Source: Clostridium algidicarnis DSM 15099 (GTDB taxonomy: Bacteria > Bacillota > Clostridia > Clostridiales > Clostridiaceae). From it: DNA of 64,000 nt. Each line of letters begins with the position of its first letter. The first letter of the stretch is position 1. Below, piece by piece: positions 8,496 to 17,617 of the stretch. The position numbers and the translations under genes were made by a program. The notes beneath the pieces were generated by a model. It was not told where the DNA came from, made no database searches, and saw nothing but the letters and a program-made list of their open reading frames with translations. The stretch lies in the NCBI RefSeq assembly GCF_002934235.1, contig NZ_PTIS01000001.1, positions 372,001-436,000 of the forward strand. Reading direction: 5' to 3'.

Positions 8496-9419
8496 ATGAT
8501 TAGTGCAAAGTCTGTAAAAGAACTAAGAGATATGACGGGTGCAGGGATGATGGATTGCAAGAAAGCTTTAACTGAAGCTGATGGAGATATTGAAAAAGCA
8601 GTTGAAGTATTAAGAGAAAAGGGATTGGCAGCTGCAGCTAAAAAAGCTGGAAGAATTGCTTCAGAAGGAGTAGTTGAAACATTTATTTCTGAAGATAAAA
8701 AACAAGCTGGTATGGTTGAATTAAATTGTGAAACTGATTTTGTTTCACTTAATGAAGAATTTATAAAACTTGCTAAGAGCTTAGCTAGAATGGCTTCAGT
8801 TTCTAATGCAAAAGATATTGATGAATTTATAGAAGAAAAACATATAGATAATCCAGATAAATCTGCAAAAGAAGTTTTAACTGATTTAATAGCAAAGCTT
8901 GGAGAAAATATGAACATTAGAAGATTTGTTAAGTTAAATGTTCAAAATGGTGTAATATCAAGCTATGTTCATGGCGGAGGCAGAATTGGGGTTTTAGTTG
9001 AATTGGGATGTGAAAATAGCAACGAAATATTAGAAACAGTTGCTAAAGATGTTGCTATGCAAATTGCAGCAACTAATCCATTGTTCTTAGATAAAACATC
9101 TGTAGATCAAGTATCAATTGAAAAAGAAAGAGAAATATATAAAGTTCAAGCTTTAAATGAAGGAAAACCTGAAAAGATAGTTGAAAAAATGGTTGAAGGT
9201 AGAATTCAAAAATACTATAAAGAAGTTTGTTTAGTTGAGCAAGTTTGGGTAAAAGATGCTGATTACACAATTTCAAAGTATTTAAAAGAAAAGTCCAAAG
9301 AAGTAGGATCTGAAATAAAGATTAATAGGTTTGAAAGATTTGAAAAGGGCGAAGGAATAGAGAAAAAAGAAGAAAACTTTGCTGAAGAAGTTCAAAAGCA
9401 AATGCAGCAGGGAAAATAA
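8496..9419 (+). CDS. tsf: Translation elongation factor Ts
   Basis: EF-Ts is the GDP/GTP exchange factor of EF-Tu. The 307-residue product has the N-terminal UBA-like domain with [18 protein letters not shown] (residues about 9-26). It is followed by the dimerisation core containing [13 protein letters not shown] and [14 protein letters not shown]. The C-terminal tail is charged and rich in E and K, as in other clostridial EF-Ts proteins. ATG at 8496 has TAAGGAGGA upstream. It lies 70 bases after rpsB and is followed by a strong terminator. Confidence 0.97.
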   Translation: MISAKSVKELRDMTGAGMMDCKKALTEADGDIEKAVEVLREKGLAAAAKKAGRIASEGVVETFISEDKKQAGMVELNCETDFVSLNEEFIKLAKSLARMASVSNAKDIDEFIEEKHIDNPDKSAKEVLTDLIAKLGENMNIRRFVKLNVQNGVISSYVHGGGRIGVLVELGCENSNEILETVAKDVAMQIAATNPLFLDKTSVDQVSIEKEREIYKVQALNEGKPEKIVEKMVEGRIQKYYKEVCLVEQVWVKDADYTISKYLKEKSKEVGSEIKINRFERFEKGEGIEKKEENFAEEVQKQMQQGK

Positions 9420-9448
9420 AAAAGAGAACACTGCGTGTTCTCTTTTTT
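9418..9448 (+). terminator. Intrinsic terminator of rpsB-tsf
   Basis: A 14-bp perfect stem with GAGAACAC and GTGTTCTC, a 3-base TGC loop and a T7 tract. It begins inside the tsf stop codon. Confidence 0.92.
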
Positions 9449-9489
9449 TAAAAATATATATTAAAAGCAATAATTTTACTGGGGGTTAG

Positions 9490-10206
<717 letters not shown>

Positions 10207-10221
10207 TATAGGAGGGTTATT

Positions 10222-10779
10222 ATGATAAAAGATATTATAAAAAAAGCTGAAGATAAGATGAAAAAGACAATAATAGTGCTAAAAAGTGATTTATCTACTA
10301 TGAAAGCTGGTAGGGCAAATCCTACAATGCTGGATAGAATAGAGGTAGAATACTACGGGAGTATGGTACCTTTAAGCCAGGTAGGAAATATTTCTGCCCC
10401 AGAACCTAGGGTGCTTCTCATACAACCTTGGGAAAAATCTACTCTTAAGGATATTGAAAGATCAATTTTAAAATCAGATTTAGGTATAAACCCTTCAAAT
10501 GATGGAACGGTTATAAGACTTATAGTACCGGAACTTACTGAAGAAACAAGGAAGAATCTAGTTAAAAATATAAAAAAAGCAGGGGAAGATTCTAAGGTTG
10601 CTATAAGATCTATAAGAAGAGAAAGTAACGATAAAATAAAGAACTTGAAAAAAGATGGAAATCTTTCAGAAGACGAAGTTAAAAATGTAGAAGACGATAT
10701 ACAAAAGCTAACTGATAACTATATAAAAGAAGTTGATATTATAATAGATGATAAAGAAAAAGAAGTAATGTCAGTATAG
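10222..10779 (+). CDS. frr: Ribosome recycling factor
   Basis: RRF splits post-termination ribosomes with EF-G. The product has the standard 185 residues, with the signature MKAGRANPTMLDRIEVEYYG near residue 29 and the C-terminal coiled helix SEDEVKNVEDDIQKLTDNYIKEVD. ATG at 10222 has TAGGAGGG upstream. It lies 15 bases after pyrH and is cotranscribed with it. A terminator follows. Confidence 0.97.
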   Translation: MIKDIIKKAEDKMKKTIIVLKSDLSTMKAGRANPTMLDRIEVEYYGSMVPLSQVGNISAPEPRVLLIQPWEKSTLKDIERSILKSDLGINPSNDGTVIRLIVPELTEETRKNLVKNIKKAGEDSKVAIRSIRRESNDKIKNLKKDGNLSEDEVKNVEDDIQKLTDNYIKEVDIIIDDKEKEVMSV

Positions 10780-10800
10780 TAGATGTCTTTAAGTTTCAAA

Positions 10801-10831
10801 TAAATAAAACCTGCTTTGCGGGTTTTATTTA
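10801..10831 (+). terminator. Intrinsic terminator of pyrH-frr
   Basis: TAAATAAAACC and its complement flank a short GC-containing inner stem (loop TTT); the right arm is T-rich and is followed by further T residues. Confidence 0.8.
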
Positions 10832-10859
10832 ATATTTTTTAGTATTGGGGGCATTGTAA

Positions 10860-11621
10860 TTGTTTAATATATTTAAAAAGAAACTTATTAGGCCAAATGA
10901 ACAGCTAAAATTAGATATGAATAATATACCAAAACATATAGCTATAATCATGGATGGAAATGGTAGATGGGCAAAAGAAAAGAATTTACCAAGATCCATG
11001 GGACATAAAGCTGGGGTAGAGACAATAAGATGTATTGTTAAGGAATGCAATAAATTAGGAATAAAGTATTTGACGTTATATGCCTTCTCTACAGAAAACT
11101 GGAATAGGCCAAAGGAAGAAATAAATACATTGATGGGACTTTTAATTCAATATTTAAGAAACGAATTTAATGAATTACATGAAAACGGAGTAGTTATAAA
11201 TCATATTGGAGATATAACAAAGTTACCCTTATCTTGTCAAAAAGAACTTATTAGTGCATACGAAAAAACTAAAAATAATACAGGGGTAATTATGAATTTA
11301 GCTCTAAACTATGGTGGAAGAGATGAGATAGTTTATGCTGTTAATAGTTTAATTAAGGATTTTAGCGAAAAAGATATATTAAAACAACCAATAGATGAAA
11401 AAGTTTTTGAAAAGTATCTTTATACAAAAGACATGCCGGATCCAGATTTAATAATAAGACCAAGTGGAGAACAAAGAATAAGTAACTTTTTATTATGGCA
11501 GTGTGCTTATTCGGAGTTTTGGTATTCTGATATATATTGGCCAGATTTTGGGATAGAAGATCTTCATAAAGCTATAGCAGACTATCAAAGGAGAGATAGA
11601 AGATTTGGTAGTGTAAAATAA
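10860..11621 (+). CDS. uppS: Undecaprenyl diphosphate synthase (isoprenyl transferase)
   Basis: The enzyme makes the C55 lipid carrier for cell-wall and polysaccharide synthesis by cis-condensation of isopentenyl diphosphate. The 253-residue product has the family signature IAIIMDGNGRWAKEKNLPRSMGHKAG, with the catalytic Asp at residue 32. It also has TLYAFSTENWNRP and, near the C-terminus, PDLIIRPSGEQRISNFLLWQ. The start is TTG at 10860 with a G-rich Shine-Dalgarno at 10847-10851. The residues before the core resemble those of other clostridial UppS proteins. It overlaps cdsA by one base (taATG). Confidence 0.95.
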   Translation: MFNIFKKKLIRPNEQLKLDMNNIPKHIAIIMDGNGRWAKEKNLPRSMGHKAGVETIRCIVKECNKLGIKYLTLYAFSTENWNRPKEEINTLMGLLIQYLRNEFNELHENGVVINHIGDITKLPLSCQKELISAYEKTKNNTGVIMNLALNYGGRDEIVYAVNSLIKDFSEKDILKQPIDEKVFEKYLYTKDMPDPDLIIRPSGEQRISNFLLWQCAYSEFWYSDIYWPDFGIEDLHKAIADYQRRDRRFGSVK

Positions 11622-12430
11622 TGAATGTAGGTGGTAAATTGAAATCTAATAATAGGTATTTAGGAGCGCTAATATTATCTCCCCTTATTGCATTTTTATT
11701 TATAGGAGGACCATATTTGAAAATTGTGTCTTTAATCTTGTCTTTAATGGGAATGTATGAAATATATAATGCAGCTAGAACTGTAGATATTAAACCTATA
11801 CCAATACTAGGGTATGTGGCTTGTGTTTTTTATTATATATTTAATTCAAATTCCGAGATATCATTATTTATTATTATAGTATTAATTTTTATTCTTTTGA
11901 TAAATTCAGTATTAAACGTGAAATATAACTTTATAGATATATCTGTAACATTATTAGGATTTATTTATTGCGGGATATTCTTTAGTTTTATTTCATTAGT
12001 AAATCAGATGCAATATGGAAAATACATGGTGTGGATAATATTTTTATCTTCATGGATTTGTGATACGGCGGCTTATTATACAGGTAGAATTTTTGGAAAA
12101 AGAAAGTTATGTCCTAAAGTAAGTCCTAAAAAAACTATAGAAGGCTCTATTGGTGGGCTAATTGGTAGTATGGTAGCTTGTAGTGCTTTTGGCTTTTTTA
12201 TAAGTAAGAGTGTACCAATACCAAATTATCATTATGTGATATTGGGATTATTAGGTGGTATAGCAGGTCAATTTGGTGATTTATCAGCATCAGCTATAAA
12301 AAGATATGTAGGTATAAAAGATTATAGTAATCTAATACCAGGTCATGGTGGAATATTAGATAGATTCGATAGTATATTATTTTCATCTGTAATAGTGTTT
12401 TATTATCTTCATTTTATATTACAGCTTTAA
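11621..12430 (+). CDS. cdsA: Phosphatidate cytidylyltransferase
   Basis: CdsA makes CDP-diacylglycerol, the precursor of bacterial phospholipids. The product (about 269 residues) is a polytopic membrane protein with several hydrophobic segments. It has the CdsA C-terminal signature LIPGHGGILDRFDSILFSS near residues 239-257. Upstream it contains the motif KKTIEGSIGGL. ATG at 11621 overlaps the uppS stop. A TTG at 11639 with AGGTGG four bases upstream is an alternative start that removes six residues. A terminator follows. Confidence 0.95.
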   Translation: MNVGGKLKSNNRYLGALILSPLIAFLFIGGPYLKIVSLILSLMGMYEIYNAARTVDIKPIPILGYVACVFYYIFNSNSEISLFIIIVLIFILLINSVLNVKYNFIDISVTLLGFIYCGIFFSFISLVNQMQYGKYMVWIIFLSSWICDTAAYYTGRIFGKRKLCPKVSPKKTIEGSIGGLIGSMVACSAFGFFISKSVPIPNYHYVILGLLGGIAGQFGDLSASAIKRYVGIKDYSNLIPGHGGILDRFDSILFSSVIVFYYLHFILQL

Positions 12431-12456
12431 TTATAAAATTAATATTTTTAACCAAT

Positions 12457-12493
12457 AAAAAGGAGCCTTATATTTATATAAGGCTCCTTTTTA
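12457..12493 (+). terminator. Intrinsic terminator of uppS-cdsA
   Basis: AAAAAGGAGCCTTATAT and its complement form a stem of about 16 bp with a very short loop, ending in TTTTT. Confidence 0.9.
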
Positions 12494-12535
12494 TGCGAAA
12501 TATTTAATGCCCTATATATCATCAAATAGAATAAA

Positions 12536-12564
12536 TTGAATATATGGACTAGTTGTAATATACT
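12536..12564 (+). promoter_or_regulatory. Probable promoter of the ptb-like gene and iorAB
   Basis: TTGAAT at 12536-12541 and TATACT at 12559-12564 have a 17-base spacer. Downstream, TTATAAC (12597-12603) and GTTATAA (12619-12625) form a 7-bp inverted repeat that could be an operator in the leader (inference). Confidence 0.6.
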
Positions 12565-12645
12565 AAAAGAAGAGCACAAAAGTTATTTATAGGAAGTTAT
12601 AACTAATTAAATTAACTTGTTATAAAAAATATAAGGGAGGGTTAT

Positions 12646-13542
12646 ATGGTTAAGGAATTAGAACAACTTATTGATATGGCTAAAAAAAGACCTGTTAAAA
12701 CTATGTCAGTTGCTGTTGCAGATGACAATGATATATTAAAGGCTGTAGCAAAAGCTGTTAATTTAGGAATTATAAATGCTACGTTAGTTGGAAACAAAGA
12801 AAGAATAGAAGCTATTTTAAAGGATGAAAATATATTAATTAAAGGTGCGAAAATCATAAATGAAAAGGATAGTAAGAATGCAGCAAAGATTGCAGTGGAA
12901 GAAGTATCTTTAGGAAAAGCTGATTTTATAATGAAGGGTATGATAAACACTGCAGATTTATTAAAAGCGGTACTTGATAAAAAAGCAGATCTTAGAGGTA
13001 AAGGTATACTTTCACACGTTATGGTTTATGAAACACCGACTTACCATAAGTTGCTCTTTTTAACAGATGGAGGAATGATACCTTATCCAGATGTAAATGA
13101 TAAAGTTGCAATAATAAATAATGCTGTGTTTGTTGCAAGTAGCCTTGGAATTCAAACCCCTAAGGTGGCAGCTATATGTGCTGTTGAAACCGTTAACCCC
13201 TCTATGCAATCTACAATAGATGCGTCTATACTATCTCAAATGAATAAAAGAGGACAAATAAAAAATTGCTTGGTTGATGGACCTTTAGGGCTAGACAATT
13301 CAATATCTAAAGAAGCTGCAAATCATAAAGGTATTAAAAGTGAAGTTGCAGGAGATGCTGATATACTACTTGTTCCAAATATAGAATCCGGTAATTTTTT
13401 AGGCAAATCATTAACCTATTTTGGAAAGGCTAAGAGTGCAGGCATAATTGTAGGAGCTAAATGTCCAATAGTTTTGGTATCAAGAGCAGATTGTGCAATG
13501 TCAAAGCTATATTCCATAGCGCTTGGAGCGCTAATGGACTAA
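12646..13542 (+). CDS. Phosphate acyltransferase of the phosphate acetyl/butyryltransferase family
   Basis: Members convert acyl-CoA and phosphate to acyl phosphate, which a kinase then uses to make ATP. The 298-residue length fits phosphate butyryltransferase rather than the longer Pta. Conserved stretches include VAVADDNDILKAVAKAVNLG, FIMKGMINTADLLKAVLD, and ADILLVPNIESGNFLGKSLTYF near the C-terminus. The ATG follows AGGGAGGG. iorA and iorB follow at once, so the likely substrate is the acyl-CoA made by that oxidoreductase (for example arylacetyl-CoA or a branched acyl-CoA). No butyrate kinase gene is adjacent. The substrate is inferred. Confidence 0.82.
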   Translation: MVKELEQLIDMAKKRPVKTMSVAVADDNDILKAVAKAVNLGIINATLVGNKERIEAILKDENILIKGAKIINEKDSKNAAKIAVEEVSLGKADFIMKGMINTADLLKAVLDKKADLRGKGILSHVMVYETPTYHKLLFLTDGGMIPYPDVNDKVAIINNAVFVASSLGIQTPKVAAICAVETVNPSMQSTIDASILSQMNKRGQIKNCLVDGPLGLDNSISKEAANHKGIKSEVAGDADILLVPNIESGNFLGKSLTYFGKAKSAGIIVGAKCPIVLVSRADCAMSKLYSIALGALMD

Positions 13543-13560
13543 TTTTTAGGAGGAGATTTT

Positions 13561-15330
13561 ATGAAAGTTATAATGTCAGGAAATGAAGCTATTGCAAGGG
13601 GAGCCTATGAAGCAGATTGTAAAATCGCATCAGGATATCCTGGGACACCTAGTACGGAAGTATTAGAGAATTTTGCTACTTATGAAGGCGTTTATGCAGA
13701 ATGGGCACCTAATGAAAAGGTTGGATTTGAAGTGGCGTCTGGAGCATCTATAGGTGGAGCTAGAAGTTTATCAGCCATGAAACACGTAGGGCTTAATGTA
13801 GCTGCAGATCCACTCTTTACAATGGCTTATGAAGGCGTTAATGGTGGTTTTGTAGTAGTAACTGCAGATGACCCAGGTATGCACTCATCTCAGAATGAGC
13901 AAGACAATAGACTATATGCACCTCATGCAAAAATAGCACTTATAGAACCTTCTGACTCAGATGAGTGTAGAATATTTATGAAAGAAGCATTTAAAATAAG
14001 TGAAGATTTTGATACTGTTGTTTTATTCAGAAGCACTACTAGAGTTTCCCATTCTAAAGGACCTGTCGAACTTGGAGAAAAGTTAGAGGTTCCTGTTAAA
14101 CCCTATGTAAAAAACATATCAAAATATGCTATGATACCTGCTAATGCAAGAAAAAAACACTATGAGGTAGAAGAAAGATTAGAAAGATTAAAAGACTTTT
14201 CTAATACAACCTTTTTAAATAAAATAGAGATGAATGATACATCTATAGGAATAATAACTAGTGGTATAAGTTATCAATATGCTAAAGAAGTTTTCGATGA
14301 TGGTGCATCTTATCTTAAAATAGGAATGAGCTATCCTTTACCAGATAAATTAATAAAAGAATTTTCTAAGAAAGTGGACAAACTTTATGTAATAGAAGAA
14401 AATGAACCTTATTTAGAAAATGCTATAAAGGTAATGGGTATAGATTGTATAGGAAAAGATATAATTCCAATATGTGGAGAATTAAACCCAGAGATTATAA
14501 GAGAGGCTATTTTAGGTAAAAAAGCAGACTCTAATTATATAACAGATATAGTTCCACCATCAAGGCCTCCAATATTGTGTGCTGGGTGTCCTCATAGAGG
14601 AATGTTTTATGCCGTATCAAAATATAAGGATATAATAGCTACAGGGGATATAGGATGCTATACTCTTGGAATGATGCCGCCACTTAGTGTTACAGATACA
14701 GTTATTTGTATGGGAGCTTCGATTTCATCAGGACTTGGAATGCAAAAGGCAAGGGAACTATCTGGTGATAAATCAAAGGTGTTTGCATTTATTGGTGACT
14801 CAACATTCTTTCACTCTGGAATAACAGGACTTATAGACTCTGTTTATAACGGTATTCCAATAGTTACTTGTATATTAGATAATAGAATTACAGGCATGAC
14901 TGGTCATCAAGAAAATCCTGGTACAGGAAAAACACTTCAACGCAAAACTGCACCTATAATAGATATCGAAGGATTAGTATTATCCTTAGGTGTTAAAAAA
15001 GAGAACTTGAAGGTTGTAGATCCTTATGATTTAAAGGCCACTGAAGCTGCTGTAAAAGAAGCTTATGAAAGTGAAGAACCTTTTGTTATTATAGCAAAGC
15101 AGCCCTGTGCTTTAATAAAAGATGTAATAAAGTACAGAGCTCATATGAAGTGCAAAATAGATCCTATAAAATGCAAAAAGTGTAAGGCTTGTCTAAAGGT
15201 TGGATGCCCTGCATTAAATTATAAAAATGGAATTGTAAGCATAGATAAAGATATGTGTAATGGATGCGAAATATGTAAGCAAGTCTGTAAGTTCGGAGCT
15301 ATTGAAAAGGTAGGTGAACAAAATGAGTAA
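13561..15330 (+). CDS. iorA: Indolepyruvate ferredoxin oxidoreductase, alpha subunit
   Basis: IorAB oxidatively decarboxylates aryl (and some other) 2-oxoacids to acyl-CoA, reducing ferredoxin. It is an oxygen-sensitive enzyme of amino-acid fermenters. The 589-residue subunit has the pyruvate:ferredoxin oxidoreductase domain at the N-terminus (SGNEAIARGAYEADCKIASGYPGTPSTE). The TPP-binding domain follows with LCAGCPHRGMFYA, GDIGCYTLG and GDSTFFHSGITG. The C-terminus carries two ferredoxin-type 4Fe-4S motifs: CxxCxxCxxxxCP near residue 538 and CNGCEICKQVC near residue 567. It follows AGGAGG 18 bases after the acyltransferase gene and overlaps iorB by 8 bases. Confidence 0.95.
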   Translation: MKVIMSGNEAIARGAYEADCKIASGYPGTPSTEVLENFATYEGVYAEWAPNEKVGFEVASGASIGGARSLSAMKHVGLNVAADPLFTMAYEGVNGGFVVVTADDPGMHSSQNEQDNRLYAPHAKIALIEPSDSDECRIFMKEAFKISEDFDTVVLFRSTTRVSHSKGPVELGEKLEVPVKPYVKNISKYAMIPANARKKHYEVEERLERLKDFSNTTFLNKIEMNDTSIGIITSGISYQYAKEVFDDGASYLKIGMSYPLPDKLIKEFSKKVDKLYVIEENEPYLENAIKVMGIDCIGKDIIPICGELNPEIIREAILGKKADSNYITDIVPPSRPPILCAGCPHRGMFYAVSKYKDIIATGDIGCYTLGMMPPLSVTDTVICMGASISSGLGMQKARELSGDKSKVFAFIGDSTFFHSGITGLIDSVYNGIPIVTCILDNRITGMTGHQENPGTGKTLQRKTAPIIDIEGLVLSLGVKKENLKVVDPYDLKATEAAVKEAYESEEPFVIIAKQPCALIKDVIKYRAHMKCKIDPIKCKKCKACLKVGCPALNYKNGIVSIDKDMCNGCEICKQVCKFGAIEKVGEQNE

Positions 15331-15898
15331 TACTAAAAATATTTTGTTTGTAGGTGTAGGGGGCCAAGGAACCATACTAGCATCTAAGGTGTTAACAGAA
15401 GGACTTTTAAATTTTGGTTACGACGTAAAAATGTCGGAAGTGCACGGAATGGCTCAAAGAGGAGGAAGTGTAACAACTCAAGTAAGGTATGGAGAATGCG
15501 TTTCTTCACCCTTAATTGAAAAAGGAACTGTAGATGTAATTGTTTCATTTGAAAAGAGTGAGGCTGCTAGATGGGTTTCTTATTTAAAAGATGAAGGTAC
15601 TTTAATAGTTAATGATTATGAAATATATCCTATTACTGTACTTATAGGGATGGAAAGCTATCCTGAAGATGTTAGTAGTAGATTAAAAGCTTTGGTTAAA
15701 AATACTGTTATTGTTGATGCTCATGGTATGGCGGGGGATCTTGGAAATGTAAAATCCCAAAATATTATTTTGTTAGGAGCATTAATCAAAGCATTAAATT
15801 TAGAAGATATAGATTGGGAAAAGGTTTTGGAAAATAATGTGCCAAAGAAGGCATTAGAACTTAATAAGAAGGCATTTAAAATAGGGCTAGAATTTTAA
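15323..15898 (+). CDS. iorB: Indolepyruvate ferredoxin oxidoreductase, beta subunit
   Basis: This is the gamma-type subunit that partners IorA. The product (191 residues) begins MSNTKNILFVGVGGQGTILASKVL, the typical pyruvate/ketoisovalerate oxidoreductase catalytic domain. It also has KMSEVHGMAQRGGSVTTQVRYG. ATG at 15323 has AGGTG six bases upstream. A GTG at 15314 in the same frame would add three residues but lies within that site. The 8-base overlap with iorA implies translational coupling. A bidirectional terminator follows. Confidence 0.95.
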   Translation: MSNTKNILFVGVGGQGTILASKVLTEGLLNFGYDVKMSEVHGMAQRGGSVTTQVRYGECVSSPLIEKGTVDVIVSFEKSEAARWVSYLKDEGTLIVNDYEIYPITVLIGMESYPEDVSSRLKALVKNTVIVDAHGMAGDLGNVKSQNIILLGALIKALNLEDIDWEKVLENNVPKKALELNKKAFKIGLEF

Positions 15899-15904
15899 GG
15901 CTAA

Positions 15905-15950
15905 TAAAATAAAAAGAATGGAGACTTAAATCTCCATTCTTTTTATTTTA
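15905..15950. terminator. Bidirectional terminator between iorB and speA
   Basis: A perfect 20-bp stem (15905-15924 with 15931-15950) around GAATGGAGA and TCTCCATTC, with a 6-base loop and A/T-rich flanks on both sides. The speA stop codon at 15943-15945 lies within the right arm. Confidence 0.93.
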
Positions 15951-17403
15951 CAACTTTTATATATTCTACCTTTGGGTCTTCTGTACCTTGAACATAAAGC
16001 CCTGCATCTTTAAGTTCATTTACATAGCTTATTATTTCTTCAGTGATTTTTTCTCCAGGACATAAAATTGGAATTCCTGGTGGGTAAGCTAATAAAAACT
16101 CACCACTAATTAAACCTATGCTATCGTCTAAAAGAAGTGACTCTTTATTGCTGTTGAAAGCATCTCTAGGTATTAGTATTCTTTCAGGTATAGATGGTAT
16201 ATCAATAAAATCTGGCTTTTTAGAATTCTTATTTGAATATTCTGTGCTTATTTCTTTTAAAGCTTCTATAAGTTTATCTATACTTTCTTTAGTATCTCCA
16301 AAAGAGCCTACTGCTAAAATGTTATAAAGATCTGAAAGCTCCATTTGAATATGATATTTTGTGGACAAAATCATATCTAAATCATATCCTGTAATACCTA
16401 AATCTCTACAAGTAATGGTAAGTTTTGTAGGATCCAATGAAAATACTCCAGGAGATCCTAGTATTTCATCACCAAAACAATAAAGTCCCGGTATCTTGTT
16501 TATTTCATCTCTAGCATAGCTACAAAGTGCCAATGAACCTTCAAGCAGTTCTTTACCATGAAGTGCAATCTGACGTCTAGAACAGTCCAGTGATGCCATA
16601 AGGATATAAGATGGAGATGTTGTTTGTAACAAATTTAAAACTTGTTGAACTCTTGAAGAATCTATATATTTTGAGTTAACATGTAATAAAGAACATTGAG
16701 TCAAAGCACCTATTATCTTATGTGTACTTTGAGCACATATGTCAGCACCTGCATCGATTGCGGACAGTGGCAACTTTTCATTAAATCTTAGGTGAGGACC
16801 ATGTGCTTCATCTACAATTAAAGGAATATCATAACTATGAACGATTTCAGCTATGCGTTTTAAATCTGTAGCTACACCATAGTAAGTAGGGTTTATTATC
16901 AAAACTGCCTTTGTTTCAGGATGCTTTTTTAAGGTAGCCTCCACAGTCTCGGGTGTTACACCTTGAGCTATACCTAAGTTTTTATCTAATTCTGGCTGCA
17001 TATACACTGGGGTAGCACCACTTAAGATAATTCCAGCAGTAACGGATTTATGTACATTTCTTGGAACTAACAATGTATCACCGGAACCTACTGCAGACAT
17101 TATCATAGCTTGAATTGCACCAGAAGTACCATGGATTGAGAAAAATGCATCTTCTGATCCATAGGCATCTGCTGCCAATTCTTGAGCTTTTTTTATGGGA
17201 CCTGTAGGGTGATGAAGACTATCCACCAGTTTAAATACAGTTACATCAATTTTAAATGGATTTATACCCATAAAGCTTTTAAATTCTTCATCCATACCTA
17301 CGCCTTTTTTATGGCCAGGAACGTGAAATGGTATAGTTTCTCTATTTACATATTCCATTAAAGAATCAAACAATGGGGTTTCATTTTGATCTAATTTATA
17401 CAC
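15943..17403 (-). CDS. speA: Orn/Lys/Arg decarboxylase family protein, SpeA (arginine decarboxylase)-like
   Basis: These PLP enzymes decarboxylate arginine, lysine or ornithine. The 486-residue product closely resembles B. subtilis SpeA in length and motifs. It has PFHVPGHKKGVGMDEEF near residue 20, GTSGAIQAMIMSAVG near 93, VDEAHGPHLRF near 197, and AQSTHKIIGALTQCS near 224, where the Lys binds PLP. The C-terminal decarboxylase domain ends with YPPGIPILCPGE. The start is GTG at 17403, with AAGGTG about 10 bases upstream. It is a single gene on the reverse strand. Substrate (Arg versus Lys) is uncertain; arginine is favoured. Confidence 0.85.
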   Translation of the reverse strand: MYKLDQNETPLFDSLMEYVNRETIPFHVPGHKKGVGMDEEFKSFMGINPFKIDVTVFKLVDSLHHPTGPIKKAQELAADAYGSEDAFFSIHGTSGAIQAMIMSAVGSGDTLLVPRNVHKSVTAGIILSGATPVYMQPELDKNLGIAQGVTPETVEATLKKHPETKAVLIINPTYYGVATDLKRIAEIVHSYDIPLIVDEAHGPHLRFNEKLPLSAIDAGADICAQSTHKIIGALTQCSLLHVNSKYIDSSRVQQVLNLLQTTSPSYILMASLDCSRRQIALHGKELLEGSLALCSYARDEINKIPGLYCFGDEILGSPGVFSLDPTKLTITCRDLGITGYDLDMILSTKYHIQMELSDLYNILAVGSFGDTKESIDKLIEALKEISTEYSNKNSKKPDFIDIPSIPERILIPRDAFNSNKESLLLDDSIGLISGEFLLAYPPGIPILCPGEKITEEIISYVNELKDAGLYVQGTEDPKVEYIKVVK

Positions 17404-17617
17404 CTTACTATAGCACCTTCTTTCCTGTTATAATCTAATAAATATTTAAATTTATATCGCTTAAAAAACAATATTATTATATGTTATATAGTGCTTAAAT
17501 GCAATATGAAAAGGTAATAAAAAAATATAATATGTTTTATTTATAAATACTTGGGTGTACTTATAATATGTTTTTTAGTATAATAGGTTTGTTAAGAATT
17601 TCTAGGAGGATAACAAT

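Noticed and set aside
8456-8917. A 153-codon open frame antisense to tsf
   Set aside because: It is rich in Ser, Phe and Ile as expected for the complement of an AT-rich gene, has no ribosome binding site, and fully overlaps the well-supported tsf.
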